From Arthrobacter cryoconiti (GTDB lineage Bacteria > Actinomycetota > Actinomycetes > Actinomycetales > Micrococcaceae): a stretch of DNA of 64,000 nt. How positions within the stretch are numbered: the first letter of the stretch is position 1; each line of letters starts with the position of its first letter. Positions 26,974 to 35,823 of this stretch are shown piece by piece. A program made the translations under genes and the position numbers. The DNA is taken from contig NZ_JAJJBU010000024.1 in assembly GCF_020905375.1 (NCBI RefSeq), forward strand, positions 47,489 through 111,488, read 5' to 3'. Under the pieces are notes generated by a model. It was not told where the DNA came from. It saw nothing but the letters and a program-made list of their open reading frames with translations, and made no database searches.

Positions 26974-27942
26974 CTAGACCTTCCTCAGTAGCATCCGACG
27001 GATTGAATGATCTGAATCTTTGGTGAGCACCAGCTGCGCGCGGCCGCGGGTGGGCAACACATTTTGGAGCAGGTTGGGCTCGTTGATGCTCTTCCAGATT
27101 CGCGTGGCGGTCGCCACTGCTTCGGCGTCCGAGAGGCCGGCGTATCGGCGGAAATACGACTCCGGGTCGGAGAACGCGCCGCTACGCAGGGATCGGAAAC
27201 GGTCGATGTACCACTGCTCGATGTATTGCGTCTTTGCATCAACGTAGATGGAGAAATCAAAAAAATCACTGACGGCTAGCCCTGAACGCCCATCAGGACG
27301 GGGCCGAGCAGCGGCTAGCACGTTCAAACCCTCAACGATGAGTACGTCCGGACGGTGAACTACCACTTCTTGGTCCGGGAGGATGTCGTACGTTAAGTGG
27401 GAATACATGGGTGCGCGGACTTCGTCTGCTCCGCTCTTGACGGTGCTGACGAAACGGAGGAGAGCCCTGCGATCGTAGGACTCGGGGAAGCCTTTGCGGG
27501 CGAGAAGTCCACGGCGTTCCAACTCGGCGTTGGGGTAAAGGAAGCCGTCGGTGGTGACGAGCTCCACGTTGGGAGTGTCAGGCCAGCGGCGAAGCATTTC
27601 ACGAAGAACCCGCGCGGTGGTCGACTTTCCCACGGCAACCGAACCAGCGACGCCGATGACGAAAGGGGTGCGGTTTCCGTGTTCGCCCAAAAACGTGGTG
27701 GTGGCGTTGTGTAGATGCCCAGCAGCACCCACATAGAGATTCAGAAGGCGGGAGAGAGGTAGGTAGACGTCCCGGATTTCACGCATGCTCAACTGTTCGC
27801 CCAGGCCTCGGAGTCGTTGCACATCCTCTTCGTTGAGGGGCTGCTCTATTTTGTTGGCCAGCCTGGACCACGTTTGTCGGTCAAGCTCGACGAAGGGAGA
27901 AGCGCCTTCGCCGTTGCCGGACTCGGATTTTTGCGATGTCAC
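26974..27942 (-). CDS. coaA: Pantothenate kinase, type I
   Basis: Phosphorylates pantothenate, the first and controlled step of CoA synthesis. The 322 residues show the P-loop [12 protein letters not shown] (97-108), [19 protein letters not shown] and [24 protein letters not shown] blocks. These match the prokaryotic CoaA fold. The initiator ATG at 27942 is divergent from glmS, 142 bases away. Length matches E. coli CoaA (316). Confidence 0.95.
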   Translation of the reverse strand: MTSQKSESGNGEGASPFVELDRQTWSRLANKIEQPLNEEDVQRLRGLGEQLSMREIRDVYLPLSRLLNLYVGAAGHLHNATTTFLGEHGNRTPFVIGVAGSVAVGKSTTARVLREMLRRWPDTPNVELVTTDGFLYPNAELERRGLLARKGFPESYDRRALLRFVSTVKSGADEVRAPMYSHLTYDILPDQEVVVHRPDVLIVEGLNVLAAARPRPDGRSGLAVSDFFDFSIYVDAKTQYIEQWYIDRFRSLRSGAFSDPESYFRRYAGLSDAEAVATATRIWKSINEPNLLQNVLPTRGRAQLVLTKDSDHSIRRMLLRKV

Positions 27943-28084
27943 ACCCTGATTCTGCCTTGTTTGCCTGCCTCGGGGAAATGCGAGCGTGGCGATGGGAAAA
28001 CGGGTGGTGGATGGCTCTCATTCTGGCAGTGTCGCTAGAAGGTAGGATGTCCTGTGGATTGCCGAGGCATTATGATTAGTTTTC

Positions 28085-30007
28085 ATGTGCGGAATTGTAG
28101 GCTACGTCGGAACTGCCCCGGCCAATGGAACATCGTCAAGCCGGGACCATCAGGCGCTGGACGTTCTCATGGAAGGCCTTCGCCGACTCGAATATCGGGG
28201 CTATGACTCTGCCGGTGTGGCGGTCGTGGCAGACGGCGGCATCGCTATGCGCAAGAAGTCCGGCAAGTTGGCAAACCTGATTGCCGAACTGGCGGAGAAC
28301 CCGATGCCGGACTCCCTGACGGGTATTGGCCACACCCGGTGGGCAACTCATGGCGGCCCTACTGATTTGAACGCCCACCCCCATGTGGTTGACGGTGGCC
28401 AACTTGCCGTGATTCACAACGGCATCATTGAAAACTACGCTCCACTGAAGGCTGACCTCCTGAAGCAGGGCTACAGCTTTGTTTCCGAGACAGACACCGA
28501 AGTCGCTGCAGTTCTCCTAGGCTCGATCTACCGTAAATTGACGACGACGGCGGGGGCCGCGTTGGGTTCCAAGGGTGCCGACTCCGCACTCACGCAAGCG
28601 ATGGCGCTGACCGCGCGTCAGTTGGAGGGTGCCTTCACGCTCCTAGCCATCCATGGCGAACAGCCCGGCGTCGTGGTAGCGGCCCGTCGGAATTCACCAC
28701 TGGTGGTAGGACTCGGTGATGGGGAGAACTTCTTGGGCTCGGACGTTTCCGGGTTTATTGACTACACGCGTCGTGCCGTTGAACTCGGTCAGGATCAAGT
28801 GGTTACCATCACTGGTGACAGTGTGGATATCACCGACTTCTTTGGCGCTCCGGCCCAAGGTAAGGAATACGTCGTCGACTGGGACGCGTCTGCGGCCGAG
28901 AAGGATGGCTATCCCTCATTCATGGAGAAGGAGATCAACGATCAGCCCGATGCCGTAGCGGCAACGCTGCTGGGCCGTTCTGATCTTGAGGGAAAACTGA
29001 CCCTTGATGAGATGCGCATTGACCCGCAGGTGCTCAAGACCATCAATAAGATCATCGTGCTTGCCTGTGGAACCTCAGCGTATGCCGGACAGGTCGCCAA
29101 ATACGCGATCGAGCACTGGTGCCGCATCCCCACAGAGGTGGAACTTTCTCACGAGTTCCGTTACCGGGACCCGATTGTGGATGAAAACACGCTCATTGTT
29201 TCTATTTCCCAATCAGGGGAGACCATGGATACCCTCATGGCCGTTCGTTACGCCCGTGAACAAGGCGCCAAGACGATCTCAATTTGTAATACCAACGGGT
29301 CCACCATCCCGCGCGAATCCGACGCTGTGCTGTACACGCATGCCGGACCTGAGATCGCAGTGGCCTCGACCAAGGCGTTCTTGGCGCAGATCACTGCCAC
29401 CTACCTTTTGGGCTTGTATTTGGCACAACTGCGCGGCAACCTGTTTCAGGGCCAGATCAAGGACATCCTCGCTGACCTGGCGAAGACCCCAGCGAAGATC
29501 GCTCAAGTCTTGGCGAATGCGGCTCAGATCAAGGACTTGGCCCTTAGTATGGCCAATACCCGTACGGTTCTTTTTCTAGGCCGACACGTGGGATATCCCG
29601 TAGCGCTGGAAGGGGCCCTCAAGCTCAAGGAACTGGCGTACATTCATGCCGAAGGCTTTGCCGCTGGCGAGCTCAAGCACGGTCCAATCGCACTGATAGA
29701 GGAGGGGCAGCCAGTTTTTGTTGTGGTGCCGTCTCCTCGGGGACGCGATTCGCTGCACGCCAAGGTTGTCTCCAACATCCAGGAAGTGCGGGCCCGGGGA
29801 GCCATGACCATTGTGATTGCTGAGGAAGGCGATGAATCGGTACGTGAGCACGCAGAGCATGTGTTCTATATCCCCGAAACCACTACTTTGCTGGCACCTT
29901 TGCTAACCACCGTGCCACTGCAGATTTTTGCGTGTGCCCTAGCCACCGCCAAGGGTTACGACGTCGATCAGCCACGGAACTTGGCTAAGTCGGTCACTGT
30001 CGAGTAG
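28085..30007 (+). CDS. glmS: Glutamine-fructose-6-phosphate aminotransferase
   Basis: Makes glucosamine 6-phosphate from fructose 6-phosphate and glutamine. The 640 residues start MCGIVGYVGT, with Cys2 becoming the N-terminal nucleophile after Met removal. The glutaminase half (GHTRWATHGGP, HNGIIENY) runs to about residue 270, followed by two SIS domains (CGTSAYAG, SQSGETMDT) and the end DQPRNLAKSVTVE. There is no ribosome-binding site; TATGAT at 28071-28076 lies eight bases before the ATG, suggesting a leaderless mRNA. No glmS ribozyme is seen. It is about 30 residues longer than E. coli GlmS, with a loop near residue 155. Confidence 0.96.
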   Translation: MCGIVGYVGTAPANGTSSSRDHQALDVLMEGLRRLEYRGYDSAGVAVVADGGIAMRKKSGKLANLIAELAENPMPDSLTGIGHTRWATHGGPTDLNAHPHVVDGGQLAVIHNGIIENYAPLKADLLKQGYSFVSETDTEVAAVLLGSIYRKLTTTAGAALGSKGADSALTQAMALTARQLEGAFTLLAIHGEQPGVVVAARRNSPLVVGLGDGENFLGSDVSGFIDYTRRAVELGQDQVVTITGDSVDITDFFGAPAQGKEYVVDWDASAAEKDGYPSFMEKEINDQPDAVAATLLGRSDLEGKLTLDEMRIDPQVLKTINKIIVLACGTSAYAGQVAKYAIEHWCRIPTEVELSHEFRYRDPIVDENTLIVSISQSGETMDTLMAVRYAREQGAKTISICNTNGSTIPRESDAVLYTHAGPEIAVASTKAFLAQITATYLLGLYLAQLRGNLFQGQIKDILADLAKTPAKIAQVLANAAQIKDLALSMANTRTVLFLGRHVGYPVALEGALKLKELAYIHAEGFAAGELKHGPIALIEEGQPVFVVVPSPRGRDSLHAKVVSNIQEVRARGAMTIVIAEEGDESVREHAEHVFYIPETTTLLAPLLTTVPLQIFACALATAKGYDVDQPRNLAKSVTVE

Positions 30008-30053
30008 TTCCTCGAATCAGTTGTCGTTGCTGTGGGCGAGATAGGCTGGAGTC

Positions 30054-30401
30054 ATGATTATTGGCATTGGTGTGGACGTCGTTGACATAGAGCGTTTCGG
30101 GCGCCAGCTTGAGCGCACACCGGGGTTGCGCGACAGATTGTTTGTGCCGGCAGAGCGGGGGCTGAACACGCAGTCGTTGGCTGCGCGTTTCGCCGCTAAG
30201 GAGTCCGTGGCCAAGGCCTTGGGTGCGCCGGCGGGTATGAATTGGCAGGACTGTTGGATAGGCCTGGATGAGCATGGACCTACCGTGAACGTCAAAGATA
30301 CCGTTGCTGCCGTTGCGAAGGCCAAGGGTATCAAGCACTGGCACTTGTCCATGAGCCATGACGGTGGTATCTCCACGGCCATGGTGATCGCGGAGAGCTG
30401 A
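30054..30401 (+). CDS. acpS: Holo-[acyl-carrier-protein] synthase
   Basis: Moves 4'-phosphopantetheine from CoA to acyl carrier protein. The 115-residue AcpS-type protein has [13 protein letters not shown] (metal Asp8), [13 protein letters not shown] (Glu58 region) and the C-terminal [15 protein letters not shown] at 30042-30047 lies six bases before the ATG and no ribosome site is present, so it may be leaderless. It is followed one base later by nnr, a pairing common in actinobacteria. Confidence 0.95.
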   Translation: MIIGIGVDVVDIERFGRQLERTPGLRDRLFVPAERGLNTQSLAARFAAKESVAKALGAPAGMNWQDCWIGLDEHGPTVNVKDTVAAVAKAKGIKHWHLSMSHDGGISTAMVIAES

Positions 30402-30402
30402 A

Positions 30403-31968
30403 GTGCTGCGCGCCTACACAGCCGCAGCAATCCGCGCCGCGGAGCAACCGCTCCTGGACGCCGGCCACGGCCCAGCTCTCATGCAACGTGCGGCGTATGG
30501 ACTGGCCGAGGCCGTGGTCTCTGTGCTGCACGAGCGGGATGTAGGTGTATACGGTGCGCGCGTCGTGTTATTGATTGGTTCCGGTAACAATGGCGCAGAC
30601 GCCCTCTTTGCTGGTGCGCGCCTCGCCGCTCGGGGAGTCCGGACGACGGCGCTGCTCACCGGGGGGCGGACGCATGGGGACGCGTTGGTAGCGTTTGGCC
30701 GCAGCGGTGGCCGCGTGCTGAGCGCACCCGAAGATGAAAATAAGTTTCTCTCCGAAGCGGCGCGAGCAGACGCGGTGGTGGACGGACTGCTGGGTACGGG
30801 TGGGCGCGGTGCACTAACGGATTCGACCGCCGCTATTGTGGCACGCTTGAACGAAATAAAGCAGAATGCAATAGCTGGGATGGGCACGGGGCTTGCCGTG
30901 GTGGCGTGTGATTTGCCCAGTGGTATAGATGCGAGCACTGGGGAAGTTTACGGTCCGGTGCTAGCAGCAGATGTGACGGTAACGTTCGGCGCGGCTAAAA
31001 CGGGACTGTTATGCCCACCCGCGGAACAATTATGTGGCCAGCTGGTGGTGGTTGATATTGGTCTGGATGACTTTCTGGGCGAACCGGACGCTTACCGACT
31101 TCTGAGCGGTGACGTGGCTGAGCTGTTACCGCATCCGGCGACAGACGATCAGAAATACACTCGCGGTGTGGCCGGGATAGTGGCTGGCTCAGCGCAGTAT
31201 CCCGGCGCTGCGCTCCTGGCGGTCGCGGCGGCGTCTGCCTGCGGCCCAGGCATGGTCAGATATCTCGGCGACCCAGCGGTCTCTGCGGCTTTACACGTGC
31301 GCAATCCGGAGGCTGTCTGCTCGGACCAAATCCCATCCCAGGTCAGAGTGCAGGCATGGCTGGTGGGCCCCGGGATCGACGGAGATTCGGCCCAGCTAGC
31401 GCGGGCGCAGCATGCCATGGGCTCAGGTCTGCCCACAGTCGTCGACGCTGGCGCACTGCCACTTGTAAGGGCCGCAGATACCGAGGATTCCAACCACAAT
31501 GGCGTCTTGGTGTTGACCCCACACGCTGGGGAACTCGCTACGTTGATGACACGTCTGGGTGCCGATACGACGCGTGCCGATGTCGAGGCATGCCCGCTGG
31601 CCGCTGCTCGGAAGGCCGTCCAGCTTACTGGAGCCACTGTGATTTTGAAGGGGCCCACCACGGTGGTAGCCGCACCCAACGGGACGGTATTCACCCAAGC
31701 CGACGGCACGGCGTCGTTGGCTACGGCAGGCAGCGGTGACACTTTGGCCGGAATTTTGGTGGCCTTACTGGCTATGGGGGCTGGAAGAACACTCCCCAAC
31801 CGCCACCTTCTCGGTGGCACGGCTACGGAGAACGTGGCAGTGGCGTCAGCGCTTGGAGCAGTGTTGCACGGACGGTTGGCCCGTATCTCCCCCGCGGAGC
31901 CTTTGAACGCAGGGATGCTGGCCGCACGAATACCGCGGGTGTGGGGCGAACTAATAGCAACTAATTGA
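30403..31968 (+). CDS. nnr: Bifunctional NAD(P)HX epimerase/dehydratase
   Basis: Repairs hydrated NADH and NADPH. The 521 residues join an N-terminal YjeF epimerase domain (to about residue 215; GSGNNGADALFAGARLAARG at 57-76, CDLPSGIDASTGE) and a C-terminal ADP-dependent dehydratase of the ribokinase fold (LTPHAGELATLMTRLG, LKGPTTVVAAP, and the catalytic GSGDTLAGI). The start is GTG, one base after the acpS stop. A hairpin at 32007-32039 after the stop (TTCGC...GCGAA enclosing CCGCA/TGCGG) may end transcription. Confidence 0.93.
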   Translation: MLRAYTAAAIRAAEQPLLDAGHGPALMQRAAYGLAEAVVSVLHERDVGVYGARVVLLIGSGNNGADALFAGARLAARGVRTTALLTGGRTHGDALVAFGRSGGRVLSAPEDENKFLSEAARADAVVDGLLGTGGRGALTDSTAAIVARLNEIKQNAIAGMGTGLAVVACDLPSGIDASTGEVYGPVLAADVTVTFGAAKTGLLCPPAEQLCGQLVVVDIGLDDFLGEPDAYRLLSGDVAELLPHPATDDQKYTRGVAGIVAGSAQYPGAALLAVAAASACGPGMVRYLGDPAVSAALHVRNPEAVCSDQIPSQVRVQAWLVGPGIDGDSAQLARAQHAMGSGLPTVVDAGALPLVRAADTEDSNHNGVLVLTPHAGELATLMTRLGADTTRADVEACPLAAARKAVQLTGATVILKGPTTVVAAPNGTVFTQADGTASLATAGSGDTLAGILVALLAMGAGRTLPNRHLLGGTATENVAVASALGAVLHGRLARISPAEPLNAGMLAARIPRVWGELIATN

Positions 31969-32183
31969 AGGCGCAGCCAGGGAACTGTGGCAGGAAAGGC
32001 TCTATCTTCGCGGGACCGCACTGGTGCGGAAGAAGCGAATTTCAGCCCATCCGTCTTCCGAGTTCGCCGATTCATAAATAGTGGAATTCCATGTTGACGG
32101 GGCGCAATCACTCTGCCTGGGAGGGTCTAGCAGGGCCACCTTGGTGCAGACCGTGGCGCAGATTCGGTGGCAAGATGAGAAAC

Positions 32184-33221
32184 ATGACGTATAAAGCTGC
32201 GCACGACCGCTATGAGACCATGCCCTACCGTCGGATAGGCCGAAGCGGATTGAAGCTGCCGGCGATCTCACTGGGTCTGTGGCATAACTTTGGTGACGAC
32301 AAGAACTTCCAAACGCAGCGAGACATCCTGCGCCGCGCGTTTGACTTAGGTGTTACGCACTTTGACCTAGCCAACAACTATGGCCCCTCTGAAGGCGCCG
32401 CCGAAACCAATTTTGGCAGGCATTTCAAAGACGATTTTGCCGCCCACCGGGATGAACTCATCATCTCTACTAAGGCTGGTTACTTGATGTGGCCGGGCCC
32501 GTACGGGGAGTGGGGCTCGCGTAAGTACATGCTCGCGAGTCTGGACGCATCGCTTGAACGCATGGGCCTGGATTACGTGGACATTTTTTATAGCCACCGT
32601 CCCGATCCGGAAACGCCGATGGAGGAAACCATGGGCGCACTGGATACGGCAGTGCGCTCGGGCCGCGCACTTTACGCGGGCATCTCCTCATACACTCCAG
32701 CCCAGACTCTTGCGGCCGCTAGCATCTTGAAGGAGATGGGCACCCCGCTGCTCATCCACCAGCCCTCTTACTCCATGCTTAACCGGTGGACTGAGAACGG
32801 AGATCCTAACCTTTTTGAAGCGCTCGACGCCGTCGGGGCAGGATCCATTGCCTTCTCGCCGTTGGCTCAAGGCATGCTGACGGATCGCTACTTCAAGGGT
32901 GTACCTGCTGATTCCCGCGCTGCCCAGGAGCATTTTTTGCACCAACATGATCTCACAGAGGAGAAGATGACCCGGGTCCGGGCCCTGAATGACATCGCAG
33001 CCACACGCGAGCAATCGCTGGCTCAGATGGCTATCGCGTGGATTTTGCGCGAGCAAACCAAGGGAAGCCCTGTCACCTCGGCACTCATCGGGGCATCCAG
33101 CGTTTCTCAGCTGGAAAACAATGTGGCAGCTATCAACAACCTGGCCTTTACTGAAGCTGAACTGACTTCCATCGACGAGTTCGCTGTGGAATCCGATATC
33201 AACCGCTGGGCACAAAAGTAG
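32184..33221 (+). CDS. Aldo/keto reductase, YghZ (glyceraldehyde-3-phosphate reductase) type
   Basis: NADPH-dependent carbonyl reductase. The 345 residues align closely in memory with E. coli YghZ: RIGRSGLKLPAISLGLWHNF, then THFDLANNYGP with catalytic Asp and Tyr, ISTKAGYLMWPGPYGEWGSR with Lys, and DYVDIFYSHRPDPETPMEET. The cofactor-binding C-terminus has LIGASSVSQLENNV. Its role here is unknown; methylglyoxal detoxification is known for the family. ATG 32184 (or 32175) is chosen over longer readings because similarity begins there. It stands alone, between nnr and ino1. Confidence 0.88.
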   Translation: MTYKAAHDRYETMPYRRIGRSGLKLPAISLGLWHNFGDDKNFQTQRDILRRAFDLGVTHFDLANNYGPSEGAAETNFGRHFKDDFAAHRDELIISTKAGYLMWPGPYGEWGSRKYMLASLDASLERMGLDYVDIFYSHRPDPETPMEETMGALDTAVRSGRALYAGISSYTPAQTLAAASILKEMGTPLLIHQPSYSMLNRWTENGDPNLFEALDAVGAGSIAFSPLAQGMLTDRYFKGVPADSRAAQEHFLHQHDLTEEKMTRVRALNDIAATREQSLAQMAIAWILREQTKGSPVTSALIGASSVSQLENNVAAINNLAFTEAELTSIDEFAVESDINRWAQK

Positions 33222-33296
33222 CGTTCAGTTGCTCGCCGATGTGACGGGGCAAGAAGGCATTTCTTGCCTGAGGGAACAGAATCGGTGGAGCCAGCG

Positions 33297-33307
33297 TTGA
33301 CTAAGAT
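33297..33307 (+). promoter_or_regulatory. Possible promoter region of ino1
   Basis: TTGACT and an overlapping TAAGAT (33302-33307) occur upstream of ino1. TAAGAT could be a -10 without a good -35, or TTGACT a -35 without a good -10. Also present upstream is an 8-bp hairpin at 33248-33268 (GGCAAGAA/TTCTTGCC) that may end the reductase mRNA. Confidence 0.3.
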
Positions 33308-33360
33308 GGTTAGGACGCCGTTGGGGCGTCAGGTCCGGTCTAAAAGCCGCGCGAGGAACG

Positions 33361-33435
33361 ATGAGAAAAAATATTCGTCATTTCCCGCTCTGCGAACCAT
33401 CACGACGACGTGAGCCGGGGCCGAGTAATTTTTAG
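33361..33435 (+). CDS. Possible 24-residue leader peptide before ino1
   Basis: ATG to TAG encodes [20 protein letters not shown] plus four residues. GAGG lies six bases before the ATG and the stop is ten bases before the ino1 start. Arg-rich (six Arg) and without homologues I know. It may be a translated upstream ORF that tunes ino1, or chance. Confidence 0.35.
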   Translation: MRKNIRHFPLCEPSRRREPGPSNF

Positions 33436-33445
33436 AAGGAGTTCC

Positions 33446-34531
33446 GTGTCCAATCATCCTATTCGGGTTGCAATTATCGGTGTGGGGAACTGTGCATCGT
33501 CACTGGTGCAGGGGGTCCATTACTATCAGGATGCCGATCCTGCGCTAAAGGTTCCTGGCCTTATGCACGTGGAGTTCGGCAAGTACCACGTCAATGACGT
33601 GACCTTTGTGGCTGCGTTTGACGTGGACAGCAAAAAGGTCGGCCTTGACCTCTCCGATGCCATTGGTGCTAGCGAGAACAACACCATCAAGCTCGCTGAT
33701 GTGCCCAATCTGAATGTTCCCGTCCTGCGCGGACCCACCCTCGACGGCCTGGGCAAGTACTACAGGGAGACCATCGTTGAATCCGATGCAGAGCCCGTTG
33801 ACGTAGTTGCCACACTCAAGGACCTTGAAGTCGACGTTCTGGTCTGCTACCTGCCTGTTGGCTCGGATGCAGCCGCTAAGTTCTACGCACAGTGCGCTAT
33901 CGATGCGGGCGTCGCGTTTGTTAATGCGCTGCCCGTATTCATCGCTGGAACGAAGGAATGGGCAGATAAGTTCACCGCAGCCGGCGTGCCGATCATCGGC
34001 GATGACATTAAGAGCCAGCTCGGGGCCACTATTACCCACCGCGTTATGGCCAAACTCTTTGAAGACCGTGGCGTCATTCTGGACCGTACGTACCAGCTCA
34101 ACGTTGGTGGCAACATGGACTTTAAAAACATGCTTGAGCGCGAGCGCCTTGAGTCCAAGAAGATTTCCAAGACCCAGGCCGTCACCTCCAATACCTCAGC
34201 GGTGTTGAGCGCGGATGACGTTCATATTGGTCCGTCCGATTACGTTGCTTGGCTTGATGACCGCAAGTGGGCCTTTGTGCGTCTTGAAGGCCGCAACTTC
34301 GGCGACGCCCCTGTTTCCTTGGAATACAAGTTGGAAGTGTGGGATTCGCCCAACTCCGCCGGTGTGATCATCGACGCCGTTCGTGCTGCCAAGATCGCTT
34401 TGGACCGTGGCATCGGCGGACCGATCCTCTCCGCCGCGAGCTACTTCATGAAGTCCCCGCCGGTCCAGCACGCTGACGACGAAGCCCATGAGCTCGTCGA
34501 GGCGTTTATCCGCGGTGACATCGAGCGCTAA
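33446..34531 (+). CDS. ino1: Inositol-3-phosphate synthase
   Basis: Converts glucose 6-phosphate to 1L-myo-inositol 1-phosphate with NAD. The 361 residues show the dinucleotide motif [15 protein letters not shown] near residue 9, VALFDVDSK-like [12 protein letters not shown], and the signature [15 protein letters not shown] and [11 protein letters not shown]. This is the actinobacterial short form. The product feeds phosphatidylinositol and mycothiol; mshA lies 9 kb away in the window. GTG 33446 is set by GAAGGAG at 33435-33441. Strong terminator follows. Confidence 0.95.
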   Translation: MSNHPIRVAIIGVGNCASSLVQGVHYYQDADPALKVPGLMHVEFGKYHVNDVTFVAAFDVDSKKVGLDLSDAIGASENNTIKLADVPNLNVPVLRGPTLDGLGKYYRETIVESDAEPVDVVATLKDLEVDVLVCYLPVGSDAAAKFYAQCAIDAGVAFVNALPVFIAGTKEWADKFTAAGVPIIGDDIKSQLGATITHRVMAKLFEDRGVILDRTYQLNVGGNMDFKNMLERERLESKKISKTQAVTSNTSAVLSADDVHIGPSDYVAWLDDRKWAFVRLEGRNFGDAPVSLEYKLEVWDSPNSAGVIIDAVRAAKIALDRGIGGPILSAASYFMKSPPVQHADDEAHELVEAFIRGDIER

Positions 34532-34539
34532 CCCGCCCC

Positions 34540-34594
34540 CGACGCTCGGTTAGATTCGGGTGTCTTTTGTGCGACGCTCGGTTAGATTCGGGTG
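34540..34594 (-). repeat. 32-bp repeat pair, locus 1
   Basis: A 23-bp direct repeat (CGACGCTCGGTTAGATTCGG plus GTG) starts at 34540 and again at 34572, period 32. On the minus strand the unit begins TAACCGAGCGT. It is related to the pair at 35776-35823, which lies in the opposite orientation. Confidence 0.9.
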
Positions 34595-34596
34595 CT

Positions 34597-34641
34597 AAAA
34601 GCGGAATGCTCCCTACCTTCTGTAGGGAGCATTCCGCTTTT
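34597..34641 (+). terminator. Terminator after ino1
   Basis: AAAAGCGGAATGCTCCCTAC (34597-34616) pairs perfectly over 20 bp with 34622-34641, five-base loop, ending in TTTT. It is symmetric, so it can also end transcripts from the DUF559 pseudogene. A short tandem repeat TAAGCTTCTATTT (about 34641-34666) follows. Confidence 0.93.
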
Positions 34642-34730
34642 AAGCTTCTATTTTAAGCTTCTATTTCGTGGTCGTTTCCGGTTCAGTGGTGAGTGCCGAA
34701 GGTCCCTAACTGCTTGGGTTCGGGAGAACT

Positions 34731-35699
34731 TTAGCTTCCGGAAGAAAAGCCGGACGCGACGGAGGGATCCGCCCAGCCTTCAAACAGCGCCTGTTTAATC
34801 TGGCGCAGCGCCCCGGCAAAGTCTTCGGCCAAGTCCTCGTGGGTGAAAGTCAAGACGGTCCAGCCAGCTCGCTGAAACGCCTTGTCGCGGCGGCTGTCAC
34901 TGAGCTTTTGCAAGTCGTCGCGATGATGGCCGCCGTCATAGTGGATGGCGATACGCCGCGCCCTGTAGCCAAGATCAGCTGACGGCGCGTTCGGCTGGGC
35001 CCACAAGGTGAGCTGCAAGTCCGGTTCCGGCAGTCCGGCGTTGAACATGGCTAGACGCAATAGTGTCTCCGGGCCGGAGTCCGCACCGACTCTCATATAC
35101 TCGAGGGCCTCTCGCGCCCGAACGATCCCTTGCAGATTCTTGTGATGCCTAAGCATTTTCTGGAGTGAGAAAAAGGTGGCATAAGGATCTCGCGGCCCTC
35201 AAATACGAGACGGGGGGATACGGATGAGCTGATCGCCGATGCATACGAGTTGCGCCACGGGTAGGGTACGGGAAAGATCCAACCACGTGCGGGCTCGCGT
35301 ACTGATCAGTAGGCCGTTGACAAATTCGACCTCGCCGTCACTGGCTAACAGTGTGTGCCCGATGATGCCCTTGCGGCGAGTCTCGGGCAACTTTCGGCTC
35401 TTGCTCACGTGCAGTTCCGTCGAACCGCTGAGCCACGGTGGCAGGATCAGCCCATGGAGGCGTGCCGCAGTTGTGTGCGATATCCAGCCGCCCGGAGTTG
35501 CCGCGCAAAGTGCCCGAGCCGCCTCTTGCAGCTCAAAATCCCAGGAGGCCGGGCGGTACAGCCCATGGCTGACTCCGCTGACAGCTCGACCCCTGAGTTG
35601 GTCGCGGGTAAAGCCTAGAGATTTGGCCTCACCGAGCGTGAACGGGGAGGTGGGGAGCCTCTGTGCGTTAACGGTATCCATGAGGCCATTGTGGCTCAC
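34731..35699 (-). pseudogene. DUF559 (Vsr-like) protein split by an in-frame stop
   Basis: Two readings in the same frame make one normal-sized gene of about 322 codons. The N-terminal part (35699 down to 35199) has a winged-helix, AbiEi-like region (FTLGEAKSLGFTRDQLRGRA, SHTTAARLHGL). The C-terminal part (35156 down to 34731) has the Vsr-like nuclease core DLGYRARRIAIHYDGGHH and RRDKAFQRAGWTVLTFTHED. They are separated by a TGA at 35201-35199, after which GPRDPYATFFSLQK continues the family pattern. It is therefore a nonsense mutation, not a frameshift. Reinitiation at ATG 35156 could still yield the nuclease half. Sequencing error or stop read-through are alternatives. Confidence 0.8.
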
Positions 35700-35775
35700 A
35701 TGTGGAGCCGCGCGCAGAAGTTATCCACAAGCTCTCGTGAGATCGGCAACTTGGCTGTGCATCCGACGTCGGACG

Positions 35776-35823
35776 GTAACCGAGGGTTGGGTGAAAGTGC
35801 CCCTAAAGTAACCGAGGGTTGGG
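35776..35823 (+). repeat. 32-bp repeat pair, locus 2
   Basis: GTAACCGAGGGTTGGG occurs at 35776-35791 and 35808-35823, period 32. The unit TAACCGAGGGTTGGGTGAAA (and on to CCCC-TAAAG) matches the locus 1 unit at TAACCGAG, GT, AAAG and CCC positions. The second copy encodes the last residues of the GH13 enzyme. Confidence 0.85.

Noticed and set aside
27943..28084. glmS ribozyme upstream of glmS
   Set aside because: The gap is only 142 bases, no ribozyme core is visible, and a -10 box sits eight bases before the ATG.
31149..32111. 320-residue open frame on the minus strand opposite nnr
   Set aside because: It lies antisense to a clear enzyme gene, and its Ala/Thr/Ser-rich content is typical of a high-GC shadow frame.
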